64,000 nucleotides of DNA. It comes from Mesorhizobium sp. Lineage in GTDB: Bacteria; Pseudomonadota; Alphaproteobacteria; Rhizobiales; Rhizobiaceae. The translations under genes were made by a program, and so were the position numbers. The first letter of the stretch is position 1. The number at the start of each line of letters is the position of its first letter. The stretch spans positions 62,001 through 126,000 of the forward strand of contig SAPZ01000010.1 in assembly GCA_004020875.1 (NCBI GenBank), in the 5' to 3' direction. The notes beneath the pieces were generated by a model. That model saw only the letters and a list, made by a program, of their open reading frames with translations, was not told the DNA's origin and did no database searches. This document shows, piece after piece, positions 1 through 8,136 of this stretch.

Positions 1-1
1 C

Positions 2-97
2 GACGGGGCGACGCGCAACAATCACGAGGAGATGGGGTTCTTCGATGGCTGGGGCACGGTGGCAGACCAACTGGCGGATTATGTGAAGACGATTTGA
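2..97 (+). CDS. C-terminal end of an SRPBCC/AHSA1-family protein (partial)
   Basis: The gene is cut by the left edge of the window; only its last 31 codons and a TGA are visible. The tail reads HEEMGFFDGWGTVADQL, which matches the C-terminal helix of AHSA1-type START-fold proteins, where an HxxMGF...GWG pattern closes the domain. These small proteins bind hydrophobic ligands or act as Hsp90-ATPase-activator homologues and are often encoded next to ArsR regulators. The function here cannot be narrowed. A GC-rich hairpin follows at 104-139. Confidence 0.6.
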   Translation, partial: DGATRNNHEEMGFFDGWGTVADQLADYVKTI

Positions 98-103
98 AAA
101 GCT

Positions 104-139
104 GGCAGGCGGCTCGGGTATCATCCGAGCCGCCATGCC
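104..139. terminator. GC-rich hairpin between convergent genes
   Basis: GGCGGCTCGG (108-117) pairs with CCGAGCCGCC (125-134) around a 7-nt loop, with GGCA/TGCC extending the stem across a one-base bulge. It lies between two convergent stop codons, so it could end transcription from both sides. There is no clear T-run, so intrinsic termination is only likely. Confidence 0.45.
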
Positions 140-185
140 TCACTCTTTAGATCGCAGGCCGTTCGCAGCCCAAGCCCAGCAAGCC

Positions 186-539
186 TCAGTAGTAGAAGCG
201 CTCTTCGCTGATCTTGCCGTTCCTGACGGTGTAGAGGCCAACCTCATCCATCTTGACGCGCTGGCCGGTTGACTTGGGGGTCACGTCGAAGCTGAAGCGC
301 AAGGCGAACTGGTCGCCATTGACGTACGGCCCCTCGACCGAACCGCCGTGAACCTCATGGTTCGCTTCCCACCACTCGCCCTTCTGCTTGACGGCTTCCT
401 TGCCATTGCACACGGCCATTGGGCCTTCCATCGCTTCGTAGCTGACGATGTCGTCGGCATTGTATTTCGCGGCGGCGCTGTGGCTGTCGCCCTTCTTAAG
501 GAGTTCCGTGAAATCCTTGGCAATTTCGGCAGTGGTCAT
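186..539 (-). CDS. SnoaL/NTF2-like protein of unknown function
   Basis: A 117-residue protein with the small alpha+beta barrel pattern of the SnoaL/NTF2-like superfamily. An N-terminal helix (TAEIAKDFTELLKKGD) leads into strands carrying EAMEGPMAVCNGKEAV and a C-terminal GLYTVRNGKISEERFYY strand. Such proteins serve as small-molecule isomerases, hydrolases or ligand binders; no catalytic role can be assigned. An in-frame ATG lies 10 codons upstream, but GGAGGAA stands just before the ATG at 539, so I use that start. No operon partner is visible. Confidence 0.75.
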   Translation of the reverse strand: MTTAEIAKDFTELLKKGDSHSAAAKYNADDIVSYEAMEGPMAVCNGKEAVKQKGEWWEANHEVHGGSVEGPYVNGDQFALRFSFDVTPKSTGQRVKMDEVGLYTVRNGKISEERFYY

Positions 540-834
540 GATTTCCTCCCGGTTTGGACAAGACGTCAAGTAGGGATCTATCGTTCACCTGCCAGCACGG
601 GGCTGCTTCGCAGGTGACATTTCGTGTCAGGAGGGTCGCGCCTTGAACTATGAGGCGGCCATCAACGGCCAGCGGCTCAGATGCCTGTAGATCGTCAGGC
701 CGCGCAGGGTTAGGAAAGCTGTTGCGTCGGCCCTTCAAAAACGTATGGTCATTTCATCGTCGGCACTAACAAAGGACGTCGGCGGCTGAGAGACAGCAAC
801 CGCGCTCCCGTCTGAACAGAGACCGGAGCCGGTT
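540..834. other. Intergenic region, nothing recognised
   Basis: About 295 bases between the SnoaL-like gene and the next small ORF. It should hold the promoter of the SnoaL-like gene. I found no convincing ORF, RNA or repeat in it. Confidence 0.4.
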
Positions 835-1044
835 ATGAATCGAGTGCGTCTCGCCATACTACGAAATGTCGTTGTCCGCAGGCTCGAGTACGAGCGCGCT
901 CATGGCCAAATCCTTGCTGGATGTACCGAAAGCATAGCGCGCTCAAGGGAGTTGCTGGCCTTAACCAAGGCGCAGATTGATAGACCTGGCCGGCCAAATC
1001 GGCCCTGGCTCAAAGATGCCCGGAAGGTTCAGGGTCGGACCTGA
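835..1044 (+). CDS. Small basic hypothetical protein
   Basis: A possible 69-residue, Arg-rich, helical protein starting at ATG 835, with a weak GGAG-like sequence 8-10 bases upstream. I do not recognise a family. The sequence (RRLEYERAHGQILAGCTESI) is low in aromatics and predicted helical, as in many rhizobial small orphan proteins. It stands alone, convergent with the ketopantoate-reductase-type gene. It could equally be a chance ORF in high-GC DNA; conservation in relatives would decide. Confidence 0.3.
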   Translation: MNRVRLAILRNVVVRRLEYERAHGQILAGCTESIARSRELLALTKAQIDRPGRPNRPWLKDARKVQGRT

Positions 1045-1098
1045 TTGGCAGTCCATAATTTCAGACTGACCCGCTACCCGACTGTCACGTTTATGAAG

Positions 1099-2076
1099 TC
1101 AATAACACCCGCGCTCGATTGCCAGCCGCCGCACCAGCGCCAGCACGCTGTCGATCATCGGCGTAGGCTGGCCGGCGAGGCGGCCGAGTTCCTGCACCGC
1201 CGTGACCAGCGCGTCGATCTCCATCGGACGGCCGCGCTCTAGGTCCTGCAGCATCGAGGTCTTGTGCTCGCCGACATCGCCGGCGCCCTTGATGCGACGG
1301 TCGACGGAGATGGGGAAGCGCACACAGAGCCGGTCGCCGATCGCCTGCGCCTCCAGCATCATTGCGCGGGCAACGGCGCGCGTGGCTTCGTCGGCGACGA
1401 TCGCCGCAAGCGTGCTGCCGGTCAGCGCCGAGATCGGGTTGAAGGAGAGATTGCCCCACAGCTTCACCCATATCTCCGAGCGGATGTCCTCGCGCACCGG
1501 TGCCTGCAGGCCGGCCTTGACCATTTCTTGGGCAAGCGCGGCTACCCGCCCGCTCTTCTCGCCCGATGGCTCGCCCAGCGAGAAGCGCGTGCCTTCGACG
1601 TGGCGGACGAGGCCTGGAGCATCCACCTCGACGGCCGGATAGACGACGGAACCGATGACGCGCTGCGGTCCGATGCGCTGCCAGATCACCCCTCCGGGAT
1701 CGACCGCGTGGAGCCGGGTGCCTTCGAGCGCGCCGCCCGCCTTGTGGAAATACCACCAGGGCACGCCGTTCTGCATGGTGACGACGGCGGTCCCTTCGCC
1801 CAGCAGCGGCGCGATCTGATCGAGCGCTGGCGCCAGCGAATGCGCCTTCAGCGCCAGCACGACATAATCCTGCGCGCCGAGGTGCTCGGCGCGCGCAGCC
1901 GCCCTCACCCGCGCGACTGTCTCGGTGCCGTTCTCGATCAGGCGAAGCCCATCGGCCCTGATGGCCTCCAGATGCGCGCCACGCGCCACGATCGACAGAT
2001 CGACATTACCCGCGATCGCGAGCTTGGCGGCGAGGTAGCCGCCGATGGCGCCGGCACCAAAGACAGTAATACGCAT
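1099..2076 (-). CDS. 2-dehydropantoate 2-reductase family (ApbA/PanE-like)
   Basis: A 325-residue NADPH-dependent reductase of the ketopantoate reductase fold. The dinucleotide motif FGAGAIGGYLAAKL opens the protein. The catalytic Lys lies in WVKLWGNLSFNPISALTG, and the substrate-binding Glu in the C-terminal block HKTSMLQDLERGRPMEIDAL. The family reduces 2-oxo acids to 2-hydroxy acids. It is the last gene of a catabolic operon and its ATG (2076) overlaps the preceding TGA as TGATG, so a role on an operon-specific 2-oxo acid is more likely than pantothenate synthesis. A TTG one codon upstream is also in frame. Confidence 0.82.
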   Translation of the reverse strand: MRITVFGAGAIGGYLAAKLAIAGNVDLSIVARGAHLEAIRADGLRLIENGTETVARVRAAARAEHLGAQDYVVLALKAHSLAPALDQIAPLLGEGTAVVTMQNGVPWWYFHKAGGALEGTRLHAVDPGGVIWQRIGPQRVIGSVVYPAVEVDAPGLVRHVEGTRFSLGEPSGEKSGRVAALAQEMVKAGLQAPVREDIRSEIWVKLWGNLSFNPISALTGSTLAAIVADEATRAVARAMMLEAQAIGDRLCVRFPISVDRRIKGAGDVGEHKTSMLQDLERGRPMEIDALVTAVQELGRLAGQPTPMIDSVLALVRRLAIERGCY

Positions 2077-3605
2077 CAACCGAGCCCAAGCTTGGCCGCG
2101 AGCCCAATGCGCTGCAATTTGCCGGTGGCGCCCTTGGGTATCTCATCGAGGATCAGCACCTTGCGCGGCACCTTGAAGTCGGCGAGCCGGGTCGCGGCGA
2201 AACCGCGGATGTCCGCCTCGCTGGCGCTCTGACCTTCGCGCAGCACGACAGCGGACGCCACCTCTTCGCCCAGCTTGTCATGCGGCATGGCGAAGGTGAC
2301 GACCTGCGCCACCGCGGGATGATCCATCAGCACGTCGTCGACCTCCAGCGGTGAGATCTTTTCGCCGCCGCGATTGATGATCTCCTTCAGCCGGCCGGTG
2401 ACGCGCAGGTAATTGTCCTCGTCGAGCACGCCCTGGTCGCCGGTGTGGAACCAGCCATGCGCGAAGGCGCTGGCATTGGCCTCCGGGTTCTTCTCATAGC
2501 CGGCGGTGACGTTCGGACCGCGAATGACGATCTCGCCGATCTCGCCGGGTTTGAGCAGCCGCCCGTCCGGCGCCATGACAGCGACTTCCGGTCCGGCGGA
2601 GGCGCCGACGCTGCCGGGCTTGCGCAGTCCGGGCGGCAAACGGTTGGACGCCATCTGATGGGCGGCTTCGGTCATGCCGTAGGCTTCGATCACCGGACAG
2701 CCGAAGGTCGCCTCGAGCTCGGCCATCACCTGCGCCGGGAGCGAAGCCGACGACGAGCGGATGAAGCGCAATTTCGCCTCAGCGAGCTGCTCCGGATTAC
2801 GCGCAGCGCGCGGCAGGATCGCCTGGTGCATGGTGGGCACCGCCGTGTACCAGCTGGGCTTGGCCTCGGAGAGCCACTGGAAGAAACGCAGGGCGTTGAA
2901 GCCCGGCGTGCAGAAGACGCCGCCTCCGGCGGCGAGTGAGGAGAGCACCGCCGCGATCAAGCCATGGATGTGGAACAACGGCATGATGTTGAGGCAGCGA
3001 TCGACTGGCGTCAGGCCAAGCGTCGCGCCGATATGCGCGGCAGACGCCGCGAGATTGGCGTGGCTGAGCGGCACGAGTTTCGGACGTGACGTGGTGCCGG
3101 AGGTGTGCAGAAGGAGCGCGGTGTCGCTGTCCTCGGCCAAGCCGGATGCGACCGGGGACCCGACCGAAGCGCCCTCGATCGTGAAAACACCGGCCGGGGA
3201 GCCTTCACGCACGACCAAACGCAGCACCGGGATGCCGAGTCGTTCGGCGACCTCGACCGAGGGACCTGCTTCATCCTTGCCGACAAGGATCGCTTTGACG
3301 CCGACATCGGTCAGATAGAAGTCGAACTCGTCGGAGCGGTAGGCCGGATTAAGCGGGGCGGTGGACGCCGCCGCCGCCACCGCGATGAAGGCCGTCGCCA
3401 TTTCCGGGCCGTTGGGCAGCACGATGGCGACGCGGTCGCCACGGCCAATGCCGAGCGCGTTCAGGCGCGCCACGGTATCGCGGATCAGGCGGCGCAGCCC
3501 GCCATGCGAGAGGGTTGCCCGTTCAGGCGCAGCGACGGCAGGCGCGTCATCGGCGCCGGGTGCAAGACGATGGGCGAGATCGGTGGCGCTTTCACTGTCT
3601 GTCAT
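2076..3605 (-). CDS. Acyl-CoA synthetase, oxalate-CoA ligase (AAE3/PCS60)-like
   Basis: A 509-residue adenylate-forming ligase. Visible motifs are the P-loop LLHTSGTTSRPKLVPLSHAN, the A5 motif YGMTEAAHQM, the hinge region VTGRLKEIINRGGEKISPLE and the A10 Lys in PKGATGKLQR. The stretches PLFHIHGL, YTAVPTMHQ and NRGGEKISP closely resemble plant and yeast AAE3/Pcs60 oxalyl-CoA synthetases, so a short dicarboxylate such as oxalate is the best substrate guess; this is family-based inference. It follows gamma-glutamyltransferase by 45 bases and overlaps the reductase gene downstream. Confidence 0.75.
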   Translation of the reverse strand: MTDSESATDLAHRLAPGADDAPAVAAPERATLSHGGLRRLIRDTVARLNALGIGRGDRVAIVLPNGPEMATAFIAVAAAASTAPLNPAYRSDEFDFYLTDVGVKAILVGKDEAGPSVEVAERLGIPVLRLVVREGSPAGVFTIEGASVGSPVASGLAEDSDTALLLHTSGTTSRPKLVPLSHANLAASAAHIGATLGLTPVDRCLNIMPLFHIHGLIAAVLSSLAAGGGVFCTPGFNALRFFQWLSEAKPSWYTAVPTMHQAILPRAARNPEQLAEAKLRFIRSSSASLPAQVMAELEATFGCPVIEAYGMTEAAHQMASNRLPPGLRKPGSVGASAGPEVAVMAPDGRLLKPGEIGEIVIRGPNVTAGYEKNPEANASAFAHGWFHTGDQGVLDEDNYLRVTGRLKEIINRGGEKISPLEVDDVLMDHPAVAQVVTFAMPHDKLGEEVASAVVLREGQSASEADIRGFAATRLADFKVPRKVLILDEIPKGATGKLQRIGLAAKLGLG

Positions 3606-3650
3606 GGTTCTCGACTATGTTTCGAACGATCGGCCGATGTCCAGCGCTGC

Positions 3651-5237
3651 TCAATATCCGAGCGCCAAGCCGTCCTTGCGCGGATCGGACGCGCCGGTCA
3701 GCGTGCCCTTTTCCCAGTCGATCAGCACCGCCTGTCCGCCTCCCAGCGGGTGGTCGGGCTCCACGACACGGTGACCACGCCGGCGCAAACCTTCAACGGC
3801 ATCGGGATGCACGCTTCGCTCTGCCTCGACGAGGTCGTGGTTATAGAAGACGCGGGCCGCGTCGATCGCCTGCTGCGGGTCCATGCCGAAGTCGATCATG
3901 TTGGTCAAAAGATGCACATGGCCGAAGGGCTGGTAGCCGCCGCCCATGACGCCGAAGGGCATCGTCGCGCGGCCGTTCCTCGTCATCATGCCCGGCATGA
4001 TCGTGTGCATCGGCCGCTTGCCCGGCGCTATCGCGTTCGGGTGCTTCGGATCGAGGCGGAAGCTGGAACCGCGGTTCTGCAGCACCACGCCGGTCTTCGG
4101 GCCGACAATGCCGCTGCCGAAGGAATAATAGGTCGAGTTGATGAAGCTCACGGCATTGCGGTCGCGGTCGACGACGCTGATATAGACGGTGTCGCTGCCC
4201 GGCAGATCGAGACGCGGCAGATGGGTCATGGCGCGCTCGGGATCAATCGCGGCGCGCAAGCTGTCGGCATATGCGCTGGAAAGCAAAGCCTGGACGGGCA
4301 CGTCGACATGATCCTGGTCGGCGAAGAACGCATCGCGATCCTGGTAAGCGAGGCGCCCCGCCTCGATCTCCAGATGCAGACGCTCGGCGCCCTCGGGATC
4401 GAGCTTGCCGAACTCGAAGCCCGAAAGCACGTTCAGCATCAGAAGCGCGGTGAGGCCCTGATTGTTGGGCGGCATCTGGTGGATGTCGTGACCGCGATAG
4501 GAGGTGCTGACCGGGGTCCGATAATCGCCCTTGGTCGCGGCGAAGTCTTCCAGCGTATGCAGGCCGCCAAGCGCGCGAAGCCGCCCGACCAGATCGTCCG
4601 CGACCTCGCCCTCATAGAAACCGGCGCGGCCTTTCCTGGCGATGATGCGCAAGGTCTCCGCCAGCTCCGGCTGGCGATGGACATCGCCGGCTTGCGGCGG
4701 CTTGCCGCCGGGCAGGAAGATGCGCGTCGCCACCTCGTCGGCAGACAGGTCGGTCTCGGGGTCGTGCCAGTCGAAGGCGACGCGGTCATGCACGACATAG
4801 CCTTCTTCCGCGTAACGAATGGCGGGAGCGAGCGCATCGACCAAGCCCTTTCGGCCGTGGTCTTCCAGCAGCCGGCACCAGGCGTCGACGGCGCCTGGAA
4901 CGGTGACCGCGTGCGGGCCATGCAGCGGCAGTTCGCTGAATCCCTTGTCCCGGTACCAGTCGACGGTCGCGGCGGCGGGTGCGCGGCCAGAGCCGTTGAA
5001 GGCGATCACCTCGCCCTGCCCCTTCGGGCAATAGAGGACAAAGCAATCGCCGCCGATGCCCGTCGATTGCGGCTCGACCACCGCCTGCACCGCGGCCGCG
5101 CAGACCGCGGCGTCCATGGCGTTGCCGCCGGAGCGCAGCATGTCGATGGCGGCAAGGGTGGAAAGCGGATGCGAGGTCGCGGCCATCGCCTCGGTGGCGC
5201 GGACCGGCGAGCGGCCGGGAAACTGGAAGTCACGCAT
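3651..5237 (-). CDS. ggt: Gamma-glutamyltransferase
   Basis: A 528-residue Ntn-hydrolase. The autoprocessing nucleophile is probably Thr350 in GSDTVYISVVDRDRNAVS, which would split the chain into a roughly 349-residue large and 179-residue small subunit. The small subunit carries NSTYYSFGSGIVGP and the substrate-loop GVMGGGYQPFGHV. The enzyme cleaves or transfers gamma-glutamyl groups. No signal peptide is evident, unlike periplasmic E. coli Ggt, so a cytoplasmic place is inferred. It lies 21 bases after a polyamine-type permease gene, suggesting that the imported substrate, or an adduct of it, carries a gamma-glutamyl bond. Confidence 0.88.
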   Translation of the reverse strand: MRDFQFPGRSPVRATEAMAATSHPLSTLAAIDMLRSGGNAMDAAVCAAAVQAVVEPQSTGIGGDCFVLYCPKGQGEVIAFNGSGRAPAAATVDWYRDKGFSELPLHGPHAVTVPGAVDAWCRLLEDHGRKGLVDALAPAIRYAEEGYVVHDRVAFDWHDPETDLSADEVATRIFLPGGKPPQAGDVHRQPELAETLRIIARKGRAGFYEGEVADDLVGRLRALGGLHTLEDFAATKGDYRTPVSTSYRGHDIHQMPPNNQGLTALLMLNVLSGFEFGKLDPEGAERLHLEIEAGRLAYQDRDAFFADQDHVDVPVQALLSSAYADSLRAAIDPERAMTHLPRLDLPGSDTVYISVVDRDRNAVSFINSTYYSFGSGIVGPKTGVVLQNRGSSFRLDPKHPNAIAPGKRPMHTIMPGMMTRNGRATMPFGVMGGGYQPFGHVHLLTNMIDFGMDPQQAIDAARVFYNHDLVEAERSVHPDAVEGLRRRGHRVVEPDHPLGGGQAVLIDWEKGTLTGASDPRKDGLALGY

Positions 5238-5258
5238 GCTGTTTAAGGTATCCTTGAA

Positions 5259-6059
5259 TCAACGTCCGCGGCCGAAAAGCTGGGCAGCGGACAACAAGAC
5301 GATCGATAGCACGATCAGGCAAGTCGAAATGGCGGCAATCGTCGGATCGATCTGGTCGCGCAGCGCATTGAACATGCGCCGCGTCAGCGTCGTTGTCTCG
5401 CCGCCCGAGATGAACAACGACACCACCACCTCGTCGAAGGAGGTGATGAAGGCAAACAGCGCGCCCGAGACGATCGAGAATCTTATTTGCGGCACGGTCA
5501 CCTGGAAGAAGGCTGAGAAGCGGCCGGCGCCGAGGCTGCGCGCCACCATCTCCTGGTTCATGTCGTAGGAGCGCAGCCCCGACAGCACGGTCAGCACGAC
5601 CAGCGGCAGCGCCTGCACCGTATGCGCGATGACGAGGCCGGTCAGCGTGTTGTTGAGGCCGATGCGGGCATAGAGGAAGAAAGTGCCGATGCCGATCAGG
5701 ATGACAGGGATGATCAGCGATGCCGTGAGCAGCGCGTTGATCAAGCCGGTCAGACGCAGCGTGCGGGCGTTGATGGCGTAGGCGGCCGCGGTACCGAGCA
5801 GCGTCGCGACAATCGCCGTCATCACCGCTACCTTGACCGAGACGACGGTGGCGTCGCGCCATTCGAGCGAACCGAAATAGCTTTCGTACCAGCGCAGCGA
5901 CCATTCCTGCGGCGGGAACTCCAAGAGCGAGGAGCCGGAGAAGGACATGATGACGATGATCACCGACGGCGCGATCAGGAACAGCATGACGAGGCCGCCG
6001 AGCGCGTAGAGCCAGAGGCGTTGCCGATGCGAGATCGGCAGGGCGTTTTCCATGCTCAT
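5259..6059 (-). CDS. ABC transporter permease, PotC-like
   Basis: A 266-residue inner-membrane permease with six predicted segments (first: LWLYALGGLVMLFLIAPSVI). The EAA loop EMVARSLGAGRFSAFFQVTVP contacts the ATPase. It belongs to the spermidine/putrescine (PotC) branch of the MetI-like fold. Start ATG 6059 overlaps the preceding permease stop as ATGA; an in-frame ATG two codons later is possible. It forms a heterodimer with the next permease in the same operon. Confidence 0.9.
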   Translation of the reverse strand: MSMENALPISHRQRLWLYALGGLVMLFLIAPSVIIVIMSFSGSSLLEFPPQEWSLRWYESYFGSLEWRDATVVSVKVAVMTAIVATLLGTAAAYAINARTLRLTGLINALLTASLIIPVILIGIGTFFLYARIGLNNTLTGLVIAHTVQALPLVVLTVLSGLRSYDMNQEMVARSLGAGRFSAFFQVTVPQIRFSIVSGALFAFITSFDEVVVSLFISGGETTTLTRRMFNALRDQIDPTIAAISTCLIVLSIVLLSAAQLFGRGR

Positions 6060-6979
6060 CGCCGGCTCCAGACCCCGGTGACGCGGGTGCCGAGCAGCCA
6101 GTGGAAGAGGCCGAGCAGCGCCAGCGTGACGGCGAGCAGCACGACGCCAAGTGCCGCGCCCGCGCCCCAGTTGGAATAGAGGCTGGTGGTCTGCTCCATG
6201 CGCATCGCCCACATGATGACCTTGCCGCCGCCCATCAGCGCCGGCGTGACGAAGAAGCCGAGGCAAAGCACGAAGACGATGACCAAGCCTGAAGCTAGGC
6301 CCGGCAGCGACAACGGGAAGAAGATCTGTCGGAAGGTGGCGGCAGGGCTCGCGCCGAGATTCATGCCGGCACGCAGGCAGTCGACATCGATGGCCTTCAT
6401 CGAGGCGTAGAGCGGCAGCACCAGGAAGGGCAGCATGATGTGGGTCATGCCGATGACTACGCCGGCGAAATTGTTGGCGAGCGGCAGCGGCTGGCCGATC
6501 ACGCCGAGATCCATCAGCCACGTATTCACCAGCCCTTTGCGCTGCAGGATGACCAGCCAGGCATAGGTGCGCACCAGCACCGAGGTCCAGAACGGCAGGA
6601 TGACGAAGATCAGGCAGATGGAGGCGGCGCGGCGCGGCAGCTGCGAGAGCATATAGGCCAGCGGATAGCCGAAGAGCACGCAGGCGCCGGTGACGAAGAA
6701 GGCCACCTTGAAGGTAGTGACGAAGGTCTTGATGTAGGACGCCTGCTCGAAGAAGCGCGCGTAATTGGCGGCGCTGAGCTGGCCAGCCTCATCGAACAGA
6801 GAGAGCCAGAACAACCAGCCGACCGGCACGATAATGACGGCGAAGACCAGGAAGAGCCCAGGCGACAGAAGTGCGAACAGGCCGTGCGCCTCCCGTCGCG
6901 CGTCGGCGTTGAGCGCATCGGCATTGAGCCCGCGATCGGGCCTGCCGGCACGATCAAGACTGGCAGATGCGAGGCTCAT
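6056..6979 (-). CDS. ABC transporter permease, PotB-like
   Basis: A 307-residue permease of the PotB branch. It has a polar N-terminus, a first membrane segment around GLFALLSPGLFLVFAVIIVP and an EAA loop DCLRAGMNLGASPAATFRQI. The ATG at 6979 overlaps the ATPase stop (ATGA). A longer reading frame exists upstream, but it runs inside the ATPase gene and is not used. Partner of the PotC-like permease; substrate unknown, amine or gamma-glutamyl amine by context. Confidence 0.9.
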   Translation of the reverse strand: MSLASASLDRAGRPDRGLNADALNADARREAHGLFALLSPGLFLVFAVIIVPVGWLFWLSLFDEAGQLSAANYARFFEQASYIKTFVTTFKVAFFVTGACVLFGYPLAYMLSQLPRRAASICLIFVILPFWTSVLVRTYAWLVILQRKGLVNTWLMDLGVIGQPLPLANNFAGVVIGMTHIMLPFLVLPLYASMKAIDVDCLRAGMNLGASPAATFRQIFFPLSLPGLASGLVIVFVLCLGFFVTPALMGGGKVIMWAMRMEQTTSLYSNWGAGAALGVVLLAVTLALLGLFHWLLGTRVTGVWSRR

Positions 6980-8136
6980 TGGTCGGCCACCAGCACGACG
7001 TCCTGCGCATCGATGCCGAGCGTGACCGGCTCGCCCGGCGCCGGCAGTCTCGACAGCACGTCGGAACGGCAATAGTCGCGCAGCGTCACCTGCCGGCCAT
7101 CCCTGAGCGTCGCGTAGCAGACGAAGCTGTCTCCCTGATAGATGACGTCGCCGACGGTCGCCGGCAGCACGTTGACGTCGCCTGGGGGTTCGCCGGCGAT
7201 CAGGCGCAGCTTCTCCGGCCGCACCACCATCAGATGCCGGCCAGTGGATGGTGCCGCATCGTTCATCCGCAACTTCCTGTCCTCGTACCAGACACTGCCA
7301 TTGCGGCTCTCGACGGGAACGAAGCTGGACTCGCCGATGAATCCGGCGACGAACTTCGTCCGCGGCCTGGCGTAGAGAACTTCCGGCTGGTCGATCTGCT
7401 CGATGCGCCCGGCATCCATGACGGCGATGCGATCCGACATGGTGATCGCCTCACGCTGGTCATGCGTGACGTAGACCGTCGTCATGCCCAGCCTGCGATG
7501 CAGGTTGCGCAGCTCGATCTGCATGTGCTCGCGCAGGCTTTTGTCGAGCGCCGACAGCGGCTCGTCCATCAAGACGATGCGCGGCTCGAAGACGATGGCG
7601 CGGGCCAAGGCCACGCGCTGGCGCTGGCCGCCGGAGAGTTGGTCGACACGTCGCTCGCCGAGGCCTTTCAGCTGCACCAGATCCAATGCCCGCTCGACGC
7701 GTTCAGCCGTTTCGGCCGCCGATACGCGCCGCTGCTTCAGCGGAAAGGCGATGTTGTGGAAGACGTTCATATGCGGAAACAGCGCATAATTCTGGAACAC
7801 CATGCCGATGTTGCGCTTGTGCGGCGGCATGGTGATGATCTCCTCACCGCCGACCTTGATGGAGCCGGCATTGGCCCGCACGAAGCCGGCCAGGATCATC
7901 AAGAGCGTCGTCTTTCCCGAGCCGGACGGCCCGAGCAGCGTCAGGAATTCGCCCGCCGCGACATCGAGGCTGAGATCGCTGAGGATGGAGACAGCACCGA
8001 AGCGCTTCTCGATACCGGTTATGCCGATGGGCAGCGCGGACTGCGCGAGAGACAAGAGCATCTCCTTCAACTCCGGATCATTTCGCGAAACGATGCGGAG
8101 CGGCGCCGCGAGGACGCCGCTCCAGTCGATCGTCAT
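6976..8136 (-). CDS. ABC transporter ATP-binding protein, PotA-like
   Basis: A 386-residue ATPase. Walker A is GPSGSGKTT, the Q-loop VFQNYALFPHM, the signature LSGGQRQRVALARA, Walker B IVLMDEPLSALD and the switch His lies in VTHDQREA. A C-terminal TOBE-type regulatory domain follows (roughly residues 270-386). An unusual 36-residue leader precedes the ABC domain; a later ATG (MLLSLAQSALP) would remove most of it. ATG 8136 overlaps the binding-protein stop as ATGA, which favours the longer form. Confidence 0.9.
   Translation of the reverse strand: MTIDWSGVLAAPLRIVSRNDPELKEMLLSLAQSALPIGITGIEKRFGAVSILSDLSLDVAAGEFLTLLGPSGSGKTTLLMILAGFVRANAGSIKVGGEEIITMPPHKRNIGMVFQNYALFPHMNVFHNIAFPLKQRRVSAAETAERVERALDLVQLKGLGERRVDQLSGGQRQRVALARAIVFEPRIVLMDEPLSALDKSLREHMQIELRNLHRRLGMTTVYVTHDQREAITMSDRIAVMDAGRIEQIDQPEVLYARPRTKFVAGFIGESSFVPVESRNGSVWYEDRKLRMNDAAPSTGRHLMVVRPEKLRLIAGEPPGDVNVLPATVGDVIYQGDSFVCYATLRDGRQVTLRDYCRSDVLSRLPAPGEPVTLGIDAQDVVLVADQ

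Noticed and set aside
1099..2076. panE of pantothenate biosynthesis
   Set aside because: The gene is last in an overlapped catabolic operon with a transporter; the family is broad, so only a family-level name is given.
3105..5246. 713-codon open frame on the plus strand opposite the acyl-CoA ligase and gamma-glutamyltransferase genes
   Set aside because: It is the antisense shadow of two well-supported genes, has an Arg/Asp/Gly/Ala-rich composition typical of high-GC shadow frames and matches no family.
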